A stretch of 64,000 bases of DNA from Comamonas sp. 26 (GCF_002754475.1 NZ_PEFL01000001.1:2728001-2792000), one strand, 5' to 3'. Shown: positions 41,972-52,168, counted from the stretch's first letter. Notes: a model not told the origin generated them from the letters alone. Numbers and translations are program-made.

Positions 41972-43705
41972 ATGGCAGATATTTCCATTCACAACAGCAC
42001 TAACGCACTATTGACTACGCTGACTGCACCCGGTGCACCGTTTGAGATGCAGGCACAGAGCATTCGGGGTTTTTCACGTCGTGTTTTCTGCAATGCTCCA
42101 CAGAGCTTCGCTGACATCTATCGCATGGCTGTACCGTTCGGGCCGCGCACCATGATCGTGAGCGAGACTGCGCAGATGAGCTACGCCGAAGTCTTTAGCA
42201 AGGCAGCCGCGCTGGGAGCATTTCTCAAACGCCTGAGTGGGGCACAGCCTTTGCAAGGACAGCGAATTGCAATTGTCATGAGCAACCGCCCAGAATGGTT
42301 GGTCTCGTTCATCGCCATCACAGCGATGGGGGCAACCGCTGTGCTGGTCAACAGTCGGGGCTCTGAGCCTGAGTTGGCACAAGCGCTGGAGGACACTCAG
42401 ACCACCATGATTTTGGCAGACGAGCGAAGAGCACAACAACTTTCAGAATCAGCCCGTGGCCGTCACATGGTTGTGGTGAGTGAAGCTCGAGATAAGCCAG
42501 CTCTGCAGGAAGGCAGTTGGATACCTTTTTCTGAGGCAATTCAGGGCTGGGAATCAGCCACTCTTGCGCCGGTATCCATGCGCCCGGAGGATGAAGCACT
42601 CATCATGTTCACTTCCGGGACCACCGGACCTTCCAAAGCGGCATTGTTTGACCAGCGGGCCGTAATGACGGCGCTCATGCACATTCAGCTTTCAGGCGCT
42701 TTGGTAGCGGAGCATATCGTTGCCAAACGTGGAGCAGATATTTTTGCCAATGCTGCTGATAAACAGGCTGCGTCCTTGCTAGCCTTTCCGCTATTTCATG
42801 TGAGCGGTTGCTACGCTGTCTTTCTGTCGGGCCTGATGCGTGGAGCAAAGGTGGTCTTGCTTTCCAAATGGGACGCAAAAAAAGCCTTGGAGCTGATTGA
42901 GCAGGAACAGGTATCTGCTTTCGCTGGAGCTCCGGCGATGTACTGGGACTTACTGCGCGCGGAGCGTGGTGGTCGCAGGCTTCAATCTCTCTTGTCGATT
43001 GGTGCCGGAGGTCAGGTTTTTGCGCCCAGCCTATTGAAGGAGATCGCCAGTGCATTTCCGGATGCGGTGCTTGGTATCGGCTACGGAATGACGGAATGTG
43101 GCGGAACAATCTGCGCCATTGGAGGCGAAGAGCTCGCCAGTCGCCTTACTGCAGCGGGACAGGTGCTGCCTTCCGTAGATATCAAGATTGTGGATGAACG
43201 AGGCGAGCAAGTCGCGCCAAATCAGGAAGGAGAGATTCTGATCTCTGGCGCAATGCTGATGAAAGAATACTGTGGTCAGACTCAGGCAACCTCGGAGATG
43301 CTTCAGGATGGTTGGTTGAAGAGCGGTGATATAGGACGCCTCGACGAACGTGGTTACTTGCATGTGGTGGACCGCAAGAAGAACATCGTGATTTCTGGAG
43401 GCGAGAACATTTCTTGCTCTGAAGTTGAATCCGCTCTGGCTGAACTTACCGATGTTGAAGATGCAGCCGCATTCAGCGTACCGGATGAAAGACTAGGCGA
43501 AAAGCTCGTCCTGGCAGTGGTGCCTCGTAGCAAGGTCACCATCACCGACCAGTTGCTCATGGCTTATCTGGCTCAAAAGCTAGCGGCATACAAAATTCCT
43601 CAGAGCTTCATTTTTATGGAGCAATTACCCAGAAATGCCAGTGGCAAGGTTCTTCGTCATGAATTGCAAGCGAGATTCAAACGACAAAATACCGAGCAGG
43701 GCTAA
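41972..43705 (+). CDS. AMP-dependent acyl-CoA synthetase
   Basis: From the ATG at 41972 (with GAGGCGAG upstream) the protein has 577 residues. It is an adenylate-forming enzyme with the phosphate-binding loop MFTSGTTGPSKAA, the GYGMTECGG motif, the hinge DIGRLDERGYLHVVDRKK and the catalytic Lys region ASGKVLRHEL. It activates a carboxylic acid as acyl-CoA; the P-loop lacks the common PKG, so its chain preference is unclear. A TTG start at 41912 overlapping the previous stop is possible but less supported. It probably feeds substrate to the carboxyltransferase or to the sulfation cluster downstream. Confidence 0.9.
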   Translation: MADISIHNSTNALLTTLTAPGAPFEMQAQSIRGFSRRVFCNAPQSFADIYRMAVPFGPRTMIVSETAQMSYAEVFSKAAALGAFLKRLSGAQPLQGQRIAIVMSNRPEWLVSFIAITAMGATAVLVNSRGSEPELAQALEDTQTTMILADERRAQQLSESARGRHMVVVSEARDKPALQEGSWIPFSEAIQGWESATLAPVSMRPEDEALIMFTSGTTGPSKAALFDQRAVMTALMHIQLSGALVAEHIVAKRGADIFANAADKQAASLLAFPLFHVSGCYAVFLSGLMRGAKVVLLSKWDAKKALELIEQEQVSAFAGAPAMYWDLLRAERGGRRLQSLLSIGAGGQVFAPSLLKEIASAFPDAVLGIGYGMTECGGTICAIGGEELASRLTAAGQVLPSVDIKIVDERGEQVAPNQEGEILISGAMLMKEYCGQTQATSEMLQDGWLKSGDIGRLDERGYLHVVDRKKNIVISGGENISCSEVESALAELTDVEDAAAFSVPDERLGEKLVLAVVPRSKVTITDQLLMAYLAQKLAAYKIPQSFIFMEQLPRNASGKVLRHELQARFKRQNTEQG

Positions 43706-43953
43706 GGTCTGTTGATATTGAGCATGAATTGATCACAGCCAATGCCAGAGAGGTGATCCCGGTCCTTTGCTCAACTCAACCCAGTTGCTAAGCGAGATCG
43801 CCAGTTCATGCCGCCTGCATTTTTGCAATGCAGCAATGCTGAAAAGTACGCCTCATCAGGCGATGCTTAATTGTGTGCCTGATGTGGAAGTCCATCACGC
43901 AAAACCCATTGTTCAAAAAACGGAGCCACTTCTTCCGGGACGATTTAACGAAG

Positions 43954-44928
43954 TCAATATAAAAAACCGTTTTTCCTAAAGAAGCTTTGATAGCTCTGAT
44001 CTTCTGCCCGCAAAAATGGCTTGAATTGGTTGTAGTCTTTGTATGCGACCTCAAAACCTAGATTTTCTAATTGCGCCACAAAGCCCGAGTCTTTGATCAC
44101 CTCGTTGATCTCGTCGGATAGAAATACAGCCAGTTCGGATGATGCCCCTTTGGGAAGAAAGATTCCCTGCCAGTATTCAAAGCTGACGCCTTGAAGCCCC
44201 TGCTCTTGAAACGTAGGCACATCGGGTAAGCGTTTCGACCTGTGAGCTGATGCGATACCCAATGCGTGCATCTTTTGGCTTTGGAGATGCGGGGCGATGG
44301 GAGCAAGCCCCGCAAAAAGCAAGTCCACTTGATTGCTCATCAGGCTTGCAGTTGCAGAGGCTGCTCCCCCGTATGGAACGTGTAATAGCTCCACCCCCAG
44401 GGCTTTGCCCAAGCTCTCGCCCACCAAATGCTGCAAGCTGCCAACACCTGAGGATGCGAAGCTCAGGGCATGGGCATTCTTTTGGGCTGCCGCTGCGATA
44501 TCACCCAGCTGCTGTATTGCGGAGTCGCCCCGTGTGACGAGAACAATAGGAGCGGAGGAGACTTTGGCGACTGGCACCATGTCAGCGACTTCGCCCGACT
44601 CCTGTCTTCTGGTGTGAAGTGGATTGATGAAAATTTCGGCAGGTGACGCCAAGAGCAGCGTATTTCCATCAGGCCTTGATTGCACAACATAGTTCGCAGC
44701 AATGGTTCCACCTGCGCCCACCCTGTTTTCCACATAGACAGGACGCTGCAATCGCGCTGAGAGACGGATGGCAAACGCGCGTGCCAAGGTATCCATCGCA
44801 CCACCGGCTTCGAAGCCAACAACGATTTTTACGGGCTGGCGAGACGCTGCTTTGTCCGCACAGGCGCCACTCATCAGCAGCCCGCAAAGCAGGCAGACTC
44901 GAATTAGCGTCGCGGCAACGTTCATCAA
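43954..44928 (-). CDS. Bug/TctC-family periplasmic binding protein
   Basis: The 324-residue protein has an N-terminal signal sequence (ATLIRVCLLCGLLMSGACA) and the two-domain Bug fold, with diagnostic segments VVGFEAGGAMDTLARAFA, VENRVGAGGTIAANYV and LSFASSGVGSLQHLVGE. Bug proteins bind organic acids or other small molecules for tripartite tricarboxylate transporters or signalling. No TctA or TctB membrane gene is near, so it is one of the many orphan binding proteins common in Comamonadaceae. Its ligand may be the starting compound of the adjoining genes, which is inference. Confidence 0.9.
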   Translation of the reverse strand: MMNVAATLIRVCLLCGLLMSGACADKAASRQPVKIVVGFEAGGAMDTLARAFAIRLSARLQRPVYVENRVGAGGTIAANYVVQSRPDGNTLLLASPAEIFINPLHTRRQESGEVADMVPVAKVSSAPIVLVTRGDSAIQQLGDIAAAAQKNAHALSFASSGVGSLQHLVGESLGKALGVELLHVPYGGAASATASLMSNQVDLLFAGLAPIAPHLQSQKMHALGIASAHRSKRLPDVPTFQEQGLQGVSFEYWQGIFLPKGASSELAVFLSDEINEVIKDSGFVAQLENLGFEVAYKDYNQFKPFLRAEDQSYQSFFRKNGFLY

Positions 44929-44951
44929 TCGTCAAACAGAAAAGGAAGGGA

Positions 44952-44976
44952 TGAATGCCCGTATCTAGGGCATTCA
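44952..44976 (-). terminator. Hairpin after cysQ
   Basis: TGAATGCCC pairs with GGGCATTCA around seven bases. It lies between the cysQ stop and the start of the binding-protein gene on the same strand and may separate the two transcripts. There is no clear T tract. Confidence 0.55.
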
Positions 44977-45009
44977 GGGAGGTGGGAGTTGCGGTGTGAT
45001 AGCTTGAAA

Positions 45010-45783
45010 TCAGCGGTAATCTGCAGAGCAGGCATAGAAGTGAGGGTTGCTCAAATCTCGCTTGCCATAGCTCAGAACATCTCCATTAAGTGTATGAATC
45101 TGCCCCCCTGCAGCAGCCAGCACCGCATGGCCTGCAGCGATATCCCACTCCATGGTGCGCCCCAAGCGGGGATAGAGGTCCGCTTCGCCTTCGGCAACCA
45201 GACAAATCTTGAGCGATGAGCCTGCACTTTTGCGCGACCGCACCAAACGTCCATTGAGAAACTGATCCAGCGCATCAGCATCGCCGTGCGAACGACTGGC
45301 CACCACATCAAGGCCATCCTCTGGAATGCTTCTGCATCCAATGGCTTGGCGCTTCCCCTGCACCTCCAGCCATGCACCAAGTCCTATGGCACCCGCGTAC
45401 ATGCGATCCAGCGCTGGTGCGAAAACGACGCCCAGCACAGGGATTCCATTTTCGATCAGCGCGATATTGACGGTGAACTCGCCATTGCGATTGATGAATT
45501 CCTTGGTGCCATCAAGAGGATCAACCAGCCAGAAGCATTGCCCCATCTCAGGCACATAGCCTGCGGCAGCCGCTTCTTCAGAAACGACAGGAAACTGCGA
45601 CGGCAAGGCACCCAGACGCTCAAGAATCAGGTGCTCTGCCTTTTCGTCGGCTTCAGTCACGGGCGAAGCATCTTGCTTGCCGCGCACCTCAAAGTCGCTG
45701 CGGTAGATCCCCATGATTAAAGCACCCGCTTCGCGGGTGATAGCCATAACATCTTCAAGCAGTGCGTCTTGCGTCTGGTTCAC
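45010..45783 (-). CDS. cysQ: CysQ, 3'(2'),5'-bisphosphate nucleotidase
   Basis: The 257-residue protein is an inositol-monophosphatase-fold phosphatase of the CysQ type, with metal ligands in VVSEEAAA, the signature WLVDPLDGTKEFI, GEFTVNIALIE, and EWDIAAGHAVLAAAGG near the C-terminus. It converts 3'-phosphoadenosine-5'-phosphate (PAP) to AMP and phosphate, relieving inhibition of sulfotransferases. It is divergent from the cysD/cysNC genes and next to a sulfotransferase unit, which makes PAP removal its likely task. The ATG is preceded by AGGAG eight bases upstream (CACAGGAGATTTTTGTG). Confidence 0.95.
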   Translation of the reverse strand: MNQTQDALLEDVMAITREAGALIMGIYRSDFEVRGKQDASPVTEADEKAEHLILERLGALPSQFPVVSEEAAAAGYVPEMGQCFWLVDPLDGTKEFINRNGEFTVNIALIENGIPVLGVVFAPALDRMYAGAIGLGAWLEVQGKRQAIGCRSIPEDGLDVVASRSHGDADALDQFLNGRLVRSRKSAGSSLKICLVAEGEADLYPRLGRTMEWDIAAGHAVLAAAGGQIHTLNGDVLSYGKRDLSNPHFYACSADYR

Positions 45784-45856
45784 AAAAATCTCCTGTGTTG
45801 TTATTCATGTGGTCCGTTTGGCCTATGCGCCAATCTGAGGACAGGCCGACAGTAAA

Positions 45857-45894
45857 TGCATTCGGATCTTCGCAAATAAGCGAGTGAATGTTTA
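45857..45894. promoter_or_regulatory. Nested dyad in the cysQ/cysD divergent region
   Basis: TCGC and GCGA face each other across AAATAA, and ATTC and GAAT stand outside them, giving an interrupted inverted repeat just before the cysD-fusion start. It could be bound by the DNA-binding region that the adjacent gene encodes, or by a CysB-type regulator. No consensus was matched. Confidence 0.35.
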
Positions 45895-45906
45895 ACAGGA
45901 ATGCGC

Positions 45907-47820
45907 ATGGCTGTTGGTAAGAAACTCAGTGTTCAGGAAATCAATCCACTGCGAATTCAGGCCGTGAACTTGAGGCTTGAAGGGAAAACACTCAAAGAAG
46001 TCGGCATGGCGACAGGCCTGTCAACCCCAACCATCATTGCCGCCCATAAAGCCTGGCAGAAAGGAGGATGGAACGCTGTCCTGGTGCGCGAGCGTGGTCG
46101 TAAACCAGGAGAAGGCCGCACCTTGTCGGCCATCCAGGAGCAAGACATCTATGTCCAGCTGGTCAGCACCCAGCCCGCCGAGCATGGCCTGCCTTTTCTG
46201 CTGTGGCAGCTGGAAGCCATGCAACAGCTGATCCTTCAGCGCCAGCAGCTTGAGTTGCCCGAGCGCACCAACGCCCAATATCTGCAGCGCTGGAATCTCA
46301 ATGCCGAACGCCCCGTCAAGCGCATGAAGCAGGCATCCAGCAATGTGCAGCGCTGGTACGCCAGCACTTATCTGGACATCTGCGAGCAAGCCAGAAAAGA
46401 GAGTGCCAGCATTGTCTGGATCGACGATTTTGGAGCCCATAACAACTGCCCCGGACGCCTCAGGCACGGCATCCTGCGTGCCGTCAACAACCGCGGCAAG
46501 GTGTATTGGCAACCTTATGAGGGCAGCTTGTGCGCCGCACATCTGGAAGATTTTTTTGATCGCTTGAGGCGCTCCAGCGAGGGCAAGATTTTTGCCTTGC
46601 TTCCTGCCATGCAGTGGCAGCGCGCCGCCACCTTTTCATCGCTTGCCAGCGACAGCAACGACCGACTGCGCCTGTTTCATCTGCCAGCCGCCACAGAGAT
46701 GCTCAGGCAGTCGAGTGAATTGGCCAGCAGCGTTTTGAAGGCTGCGCAAGACACATCGCAGACACCGAAAAATACCCCCGTAAAAACCCCAGAACCACCA
46801 AATCTCGACCCTATGGCGAGCATGACGCAGCAACTTCTAAAACATCAATTCGCGCAAAAATTTTCTTTAACGGACTCCTACAGTTGGCAGCATCCAAAAC
46901 AAAAAACCAAGGAGAAATCTGTGGTGCTGACTCATTTGCAAAGGCTGGAATCCGAAAGTATTCAGGCCATGCGCGAGGTTGTTGCTGAGGCTGAAAACCC
47001 CGTCATGCTTTATTCCATCGGCAAAGACAGTGCAGTCATGCTGCACCTGGCAATGAAGGCGTTTTACCCCGCCAAGCCTCCGTTTCCTTTGCTGCATGTA
47101 GATACGACCTGGAAATTCCAGGAGATGTATCGCTTTCGCGATCAGATGGCCGCGAAGCTGGGAATGGATCTGCTGGTACACATCAACCCCGAAGGCCTTG
47201 AGATGGGTATCAGCCCGTTCAAGCATGGCTCGCAGATTCACACCGATGTGATGAAGACCGAAGGTCTGAAGCAGGCGCTGGACAAATACGGCTTTGATGC
47301 CGCATTTGGCGGCGCGCGCCGCGATGAAGAAAAGTCACGGGCGAAGGAACGTATCTTCTCTTTCCGCTCTGACCAGCATCGCTGGGATCCAAAGAATCAA
47401 CGTCCCGAGCTCTGGCACCTCTACAACACACGCAAGAACAAGGGGGAATCGATTCGCGTGTTTCCGCTATCCAACTGGACCGAGCTGGATATCTGGCAAT
47501 ACATCTATCTGGAAAACATCCCAATTGTTCCCTTGTACCTCTCGGCACCACGTCCTGTCGTAGAGCGTGACGGGACACTGCTAATGGTCGATGACGAGCG
47601 CATGCCGCTCAAGAGCGGTGAAGTTCCCATGATGCGCAATGTGCGCTTTCGCACTCTGGGTTGCTACCCACTGACGGGGGCCGTCGAGTCCGACGCCAAT
47701 AGCTTGCCAAAGATCATTCAAGAAATGCTGCTGACCCGTACTTCGGAGCGACAGGGCCGGATGATCGACCACGACTCGGCCGCATCTATGGAAAAGAAGA
47801 AGCAAGAGGGGTATTTCTGA
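45907..47820 (+). CDS. cysD: Transposase-like DNA-binding region in frame with CysD (sulfate adenylyltransferase subunit 2)
   Basis: One frame of 637 residues joins two unrelated parts. Residues about 10-65 form an HTH of the IS630/winged-helix kind ([20 protein letters not shown]). Residues about 165-275 resemble a worn IS630 DDE domain: WIDDFG keeps acidic residues, but the usual D-N and W-L-N-x-x-E sites are not recognisable. A proline-rich linker follows ([16 protein letters not shown]). From Val339 the sequence is a complete CysD (299 residues; E. coli 302) with the PP-loop [10 protein letters not shown] and [15 protein letters not shown]. CysD with CysN makes APS from sulfate and ATP. 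I prefer the ATG at 45907, six bases after AGGA, over 45901. An internal GTG with its own ribosome-binding site may also give plain CysD. Confidence 0.88.
   Translation: MAVGKKLSVQEINPLRIQAVNLRLEGKTLKEVGMATGLSTPTIIAAHKAWQKGGWNAVLVRERGRKPGEGRTLSAIQEQDIYVQLVSTQPAEHGLPFLLWQLEAMQQLILQRQQLELPERTNAQYLQRWNLNAERPVKRMKQASSNVQRWYASTYLDICEQARKESASIVWIDDFGAHNNCPGRLRHGILRAVNNRGKVYWQPYEGSLCAAHLEDFFDRLRRSSEGKIFALLPAMQWQRAATFSSLASDSNDRLRLFHLPAATEMLRQSSELASSVLKAAQDTSQTPKNTPVKTPEPPNLDPMASMTQQLLKHQFAQKFSLTDSYSWQHPKQKTKEKSVVLTHLQRLESESIQAMREVVAEAENPVMLYSIGKDSAVMLHLAMKAFYPAKPPFPLLHVDTTWKFQEMYRFRDQMAAKLGMDLLVHINPEGLEMGISPFKHGSQIHTDVMKTEGLKQALDKYGFDAAFGGARRDEEKSRAKERIFSFRSDQHRWDPKNQRPELWHLYNTRKNKGESIRVFPLSNWTELDIWQYIYLENIPIVPLYLSAPRPVVERDGTLLMVDDERMPLKSGEVPMMRNVRFRTLGCYPLTGAVESDANSLPKIIQEMLLTRTSERQGRMIDHDSAASMEKKKQEGYF
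46908..46923 (+). promoter_or_regulatory. Internal ribosome-binding site and GTG start for CysD
   Basis: AAGGAG stands six bases before a GTG at 46921, exactly where CysD homology begins. Translation here would give an ordinary 299-residue CysD without the DNA-binding region. The same gene could therefore make two proteins. Confidence 0.6.
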
Positions 47821-49733
47821 TGTCACATGTATCTGCACTTATCTCTGAAGATATCGAAAAATACCTGAAGGCACATGAGCAAAAAAGCCTGCTGCGCTTC
47901 ATCACCTGCGGCAGCGTAGATGACGGCAAGAGCACCCTCATCGGGCGCTTGCTATATGAGTCCAAGATGCTCTTCGAAGATCAGATGGAAGCACTGGTCG
48001 CGGACTCCAAGAAAGTCGGCACGCAGGGTGGCGATTTGGATTTCGCGCTGCTGGTAGATGGTCTGGCCGCAGAGCGCGAGCAAGGCATCACCATTGATGT
48101 GGCCTACCGCTTCTTCTCTACCGATCAGCGCAAGTTCATCGTGGCAGACACTCCGGGCCACGAGCAATACACTCGCAACATGGTCACCGGCGCATCGACT
48201 GCTGATGTGGCGGTTGTGATGATCGACGCTCGTCGAGGCGTGCTGACACAGTCCAGACGCCACAGCTATCTGGCTTCACTGATCGGTATCCGGAAAATTG
48301 TGCTGGCCGTCAACAAGATGGACCTGATGGGCTATTCCGAAAAAGTCTTCGACGACATCGTGGCCGATTACCGCGAGTTCGCCAAGAAGATCAATCTGGA
48401 AGACATCACGGCCATCCCCATGTCGGCCTTGCGCGGCGAAAACATCACCGAACAAAGCGAACACATGCCCTGGTACCACGGCACCACGCTAATGGGCTAC
48501 CTTGAAACGGTGGAAATTGACGAAGCACGTCAGCAAAAACTGCCATTTCGCATGCCTGTTCAATGGGTCAACCGCCCTAATCTGGATTTTCGCGGTTTCG
48601 CGGGCTGCATTGCCAGCGGTCAGATCAGCCCCGGTGATTCGGTTCGCATTCTGCCCAGTGGCCGTGTCACCAAGGTCGCACGCATAGTCACGCAGGATGG
48701 CGATCTTCAGCAAGCAGTTGCCGGGCAATCCATCACGTTGACATTGGCCGACGAAGTCGATTGCAGCCGTGGTGATGTGATTGCTGTTGCCGATGCACCT
48801 TCGGATGTGGCAGATCAGTTCCAGGTCACGCTGATCTGGATGCATGAGCAACCCATGCTGGGTGGACGCCCTTATCTGCTGAAGATGGGCGGCAAGACCA
48901 TTCCCGTCACCTTCGCTGCGCCCAAATACAAGATCAACGTCAACACTTTGGAGCAGCTGGCCGCCAAGGAGCTGGCTCTCAATGAAATCGGCGTCTGCAA
49001 TCTCTCCAGCAGCCAGCCTATCGCTTTTGATGCCTATAAGGACAACCGCGAGACCGGCAGCTTCATTCTGATTGACCGACTGAGCAATGCCACGGTAGGC
49101 GCTGGCCTGATTGATTTTTCGCTGCGTCGCTCTCAGAACATTCACATGCAGCATGTGAACGTGAATCAAAAAGACCGCGCCGAGCGTTTGCAGCAAAAGC
49201 CTGCCCTTCTCTGGTTCACGGGCTTGTCAGGTGCAGGAAAGTCGACGATTGCCAACCTGCTCGAAATGCAGCTGCACGCCCGCGGCAGACACACCTATCT
49301 CCTTGATGGAGACAACGTGCGCCACGGACTGAACCGAGACCTTGGCTTTACCGATGCAGACCGGGTTGAGAACATTCGCCGCGTGGCCGAGGTGGGCAAG
49401 CTGTTTGTGGACGCAGGACTGATTGCCATCACGGCATTCATCTCCCCCTTCCAGGCTGAGCGCGAAATGGCCCGCAAGCTGGTAAGCGATGGCGAATTTC
49501 TGGAAGTGTTCATTGATACACCTCTGTCTGTCGCCGAAGAACGTGACCCCAAGGGGCTCTACAAAAAGGTGCGCCGGGGGGAACTGAAAAACTTCACAGG
49601 CATCGACTCGCCCTTTGAAGTTCCGGAAAACCCGGACATCCATATTTCCACGACAGCGCTAACAGCGCAGCAAGCCGTGGACAGGATCATCGCTGAATTG
49701 GTGGCGCGCGAAATCATCACTGCAGACAGCTGA
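47820..49733 (+). CDS. cysNC: CysNC, sulfate adenylyltransferase GTPase subunit fused to APS kinase
   Basis: The 637-residue protein starts with the CysN GTPase: G1 loop GSVDDGKS at 31-38, [19 protein letters not shown], and NKMD. A beta-barrel middle follows. From about residue 450 it has an APS kinase with the P-loop GLSGAGKS at 468-475, [15 protein letters not shown] and [20 protein letters not shown]. With CysD it turns sulfate into APS and then PAPS. Its start overlaps the cysD stop by one base, so translation is coupled. Fused CysNC proteins make PAPS, which sulfotransferases need. No PAPS or sulfite reductase gene is near. Confidence 0.97.
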   Translation: MSHVSALISEDIEKYLKAHEQKSLLRFITCGSVDDGKSTLIGRLLYESKMLFEDQMEALVADSKKVGTQGGDLDFALLVDGLAAEREQGITIDVAYRFFSTDQRKFIVADTPGHEQYTRNMVTGASTADVAVVMIDARRGVLTQSRRHSYLASLIGIRKIVLAVNKMDLMGYSEKVFDDIVADYREFAKKINLEDITAIPMSALRGENITEQSEHMPWYHGTTLMGYLETVEIDEARQQKLPFRMPVQWVNRPNLDFRGFAGCIASGQISPGDSVRILPSGRVTKVARIVTQDGDLQQAVAGQSITLTLADEVDCSRGDVIAVADAPSDVADQFQVTLIWMHEQPMLGGRPYLLKMGGKTIPVTFAAPKYKINVNTLEQLAAKELALNEIGVCNLSSSQPIAFDAYKDNRETGSFILIDRLSNATVGAGLIDFSLRRSQNIHMQHVNVNQKDRAERLQQKPALLWFTGLSGAGKSTIANLLEMQLHARGRHTYLLDGDNVRHGLNRDLGFTDADRVENIRRVAEVGKLFVDAGLIAITAFISPFQAEREMARKLVSDGEFLEVFIDTPLSVAEERDPKGLYKKVRRGELKNFTGIDSPFEVPENPDIHISTTALTAQQAVDRIIAELVAREIITADS

Positions 49734-49788
49734 AACAGCTCTGCACCTGAATTGCGGCTTTAGCAAACCCTTCTTTCTTCTTTCCCCT

Positions 49789-49834
49789 GGCAGCGCAATG
49801 CAGGTCCGCAAGCACCGGGCATTGCGCTGCCTTT
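49789..49834 (+). terminator. Strong hairpin between cysNC and the sulfotransferase unit
   Basis: GGCAGCGCAATGC pairs perfectly over 13 bp with GCATTGCGCTGCC around a 17-base loop, followed by TTT. It is placed 55 bases after cysNC and 16 before the next gene. It may end the cysD-cysNC message, let part of the polymerase through as an attenuator, or protect a processed end. A promoter for the next gene is not obvious in the short space. Confidence 0.8.
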
Positions 49835-49849
49835 AAAGAGATTCAGATC

Positions 49850-50959
49850 ATGGACAAGCAAACCATCAATGAAAAACTTCTCACGGGTGAAACCTGGTCA
49901 GAGTTTTGCGACCACCTCAAGCGCTGTGGTCAGCAGATTCTTCGCCCGGAAACCCCTGCAGACCCTGCCACGCGCGCTGAAGGCTACCGGTACCTGACCC
50001 GGCTGCTGCGCATCGCGCTGGAAATGCATGTGGAGTTTGCCGACCCGGCGTTTCCCAGCTTTTTCAAGACATCGCATGAAACCGCCAAGATTGGCGCAGA
50101 CAACCCCGACAACATCTACGAATACTCTCGCCTGAACGGTGCCATGGAGTACCGCATTCATGGCAATCGGGGCAGTGTTTCATACCTGAGCTTTTGCACG
50201 CAAAAAGGGGGCTACGAAACCGACGGCCGCATGATCGTGACCGGCTTCCTCGATGCGACCCAATTGATGACTGACAAGGACGGTAATTTCGAGATCATCA
50301 TCAGCCGCGAACCTCAGCCCGGTAACTGGCTCCCGATGGAAAACAACTCCGTTTCCATTCTGGTGCGCCAGACCTTCATGGACCGCAAAAGTGAAGTTCC
50401 CGCCAAGCTTTCCATTGAGCGAATCGGAACGCAAGACAAGCCCGGCCCACTGGATCCACTGGTTTTTGCGCAGTCCTTGCAGCGCGCCTCCTCCTTTGTC
50501 GAAAACACCGCTGCGCTTTTTGCAGACTGGGCTCAAAGCTATCTTCCTCATAGCAATCAGCTGCCACCAGCCGACCAGGCTTACTGTCAGTCAGTGGGAG
50601 GAGACCCCAACATCTTCTACTACCACTCTCACTGGAAGCTTGATGAAGACCAGGCGCTGGTGATTCATGTGGACAAAGTCCCCGAGTGCTCATTCTGGAA
50701 TCTGCAGATCAACAACTACTGGCTGGAGTCTCTGGACTACCGCCATCACCAGATCTGCATCAACAAACACCAGGCCCAGTACGACGACAAGGGCGGCGTG
50801 ACTCTGGTACTGAGCGAGCGAAACCCCGGCCTTGCCAACTGGCTGCAGACCGCAGGCGTTCGGGAAGGGACCATGTGCCTGCGCTGGGTAGGGGCCAAGG
50901 AGCAATGCCACCCCACCACACAAGTCGTTTCCATGGACCAACTGGCGGAGACTGTATGA
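49850..50959 (+). CDS. DUF1214-domain protein
   Basis: The 369-residue protein has a C-terminal DUF1214 domain with its characteristic FWNLQINNYWLESLDYRHHQ and LSERNPGLANWLQTAGVREG. The N-terminal 200 residues show no family I can name (FKTSHETAKIGADNPDNIYE). No signal peptide or membrane helix is visible. DUF1214 proteins have no settled function but are often next to sulfotransferases and dehydrogenases in steroid-like or aromatic catabolic clusters, from memory. Its stop overlaps the sulfotransferase start in an ATGA, so the two are translated together. Confidence 0.85.
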   Translation: MDKQTINEKLLTGETWSEFCDHLKRCGQQILRPETPADPATRAEGYRYLTRLLRIALEMHVEFADPAFPSFFKTSHETAKIGADNPDNIYEYSRLNGAMEYRIHGNRGSVSYLSFCTQKGGYETDGRMIVTGFLDATQLMTDKDGNFEIIISREPQPGNWLPMENNSVSILVRQTFMDRKSEVPAKLSIERIGTQDKPGPLDPLVFAQSLQRASSFVENTAALFADWAQSYLPHSNQLPPADQAYCQSVGGDPNIFYYHSHWKLDEDQALVIHVDKVPECSFWNLQINNYWLESLDYRHHQICINKHQAQYDDKGGVTLVLSERNPGLANWLQTAGVREGTMCLRWVGAKEQCHPTTQVVSMDQLAETV

Positions 50960-52152
50960 ACGTCCACACCCCACTCCAAACGCCCCAAACGCTTCAGGTC
51001 GAAGAGCTGCTGCAGGCAGCATGTGGCCGAACCCCCGGCTTGACCGATTTCGGCGATGACAACTACCGCCAGGCACTGGCAGTGCTAACCCAGTCGCTGA
51101 ACACGCAAGCCAAGCTCTCATCTGCCGGCCTTGTCATGATGCGCGAGCGCCTGGTGGGCCAGCTCGTCAACCGTCTGATCATGGAAGACTATTTCAAGCG
51201 CTTCCCAGAAATTGACCAAATTGAAATTGACGACCCCTTGGTTATCGTTGGCCTGCCACGTACGGGCACCACCATGCTGCAACGCACGCTGGCGGTGGAC
51301 CCACGCTTTTATTCCGCAGCCTGGTGGGAAACCCGCTACCCCGCACCACTCGTGGGGGAAGGCCCGCAAGATGCCGCAACTCGCATCGAGTTGGCCAAAG
51401 CCGAAGTGGCGCAGACCATTGAAGCCATCCCGCAGATTCTGTCTATCCACCCAATGAACGCCACACTGTGCGACGAGGAATTCATGCTCATGGAGCATTC
51501 CTTTCTCTGCGCCATGGACGCTTATGCCGATGTCCCCAGCTACACCGCCTGGCTGGACCAACAGGATCAACGACCTGTCTATAAGCAGCTCAAGAAGATG
51601 CTTCAGTTCCTGCAGTGGCAAAAAAGCCAGCGTGGCGAGCCACAGGGGCAGCGCTGGCTGCTTAAGGCTCCCCAGCATTTGCACACCCTTGAGATATTGC
51701 TTTCGGTGTTTCCCAAGGCACAGGTCATTTTGACCCACCGTGAGCCAGCGCAGACCATTCCATCCATGGCCAGCATGGCCCACACACTGTGGCAAATCTA
51801 CAGCGACACACCAGACCCGCTCTCGACGGGTCGCCAGTGGAACACCCGCATGGCTCGCGGTATTCATCACACCATGCAAGTTCGCGATCAGCAGGATACG
51901 GCCCGCTTTCTGGACATTCACTTCTCCGATACTGTGGAAAATCCCATGGCAGTGCTGGAGGCGGTGTATCAGTTTGCAGGGTTGCCATTCACCGAAAAGG
52001 CTCGCACCGACGCTCAGCAATGGCTGTCCAGCAATGGCCGTGAAAAGCGCGCAGGCCATGACTACAGTCTGGAGACCTTCGGGCTGAGCGAGCAACAGTT
52101 GCAGACCGACTACGCACAGTACCGTGCCCGTCACCTGCAAACTGCGCACTAA
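50956..52152 (+). CDS. PAPS-dependent sulfotransferase (Sulfotransfer_3 family)
   Basis: The 398-residue protein has the 5'-phosphosulfate-binding loop VGLPRTGTTMLQR at residues 98-110 and the 3'-phosphate-binding segment QVILTHREPAQTIPSM near 256-271, the two fingerprints of sulfotransferases that move sulfate from PAPS to a hydroxyl or amine. The substrate cannot be read from sequence. The start is the ATG in the ATGA overlap with the DUF1214 gene. Its neighbours make PAPS (CysD, CysNC) and clear PAP (CysQ), which strongly suggests that this enzyme is their purpose. It is probably cytoplasmic. Confidence 0.93.
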   Translation: MNVHTPLQTPQTLQVEELLQAACGRTPGLTDFGDDNYRQALAVLTQSLNTQAKLSSAGLVMMRERLVGQLVNRLIMEDYFKRFPEIDQIEIDDPLVIVGLPRTGTTMLQRTLAVDPRFYSAAWWETRYPAPLVGEGPQDAATRIELAKAEVAQTIEAIPQILSIHPMNATLCDEEFMLMEHSFLCAMDAYADVPSYTAWLDQQDQRPVYKQLKKMLQFLQWQKSQRGEPQGQRWLLKAPQHLHTLEILLSVFPKAQVILTHREPAQTIPSMASMAHTLWQIYSDTPDPLSTGRQWNTRMARGIHHTMQVRDQQDTARFLDIHFSDTVENPMAVLEAVYQFAGLPFTEKARTDAQQWLSSNGREKRAGHDYSLETFGLSEQQLQTDYAQYRARHLQTAH

Positions 52153-52168
52153 GCGAGAAGACTGAATC

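Noticed and set aside
45907..46920. Active insertion sequence upstream of cysD
   Set aside because: There are no terminal inverted repeats and the expected catalytic D-N and E sites of the DDE domain are not recognisable, so I treat it as domesticated or decayed.
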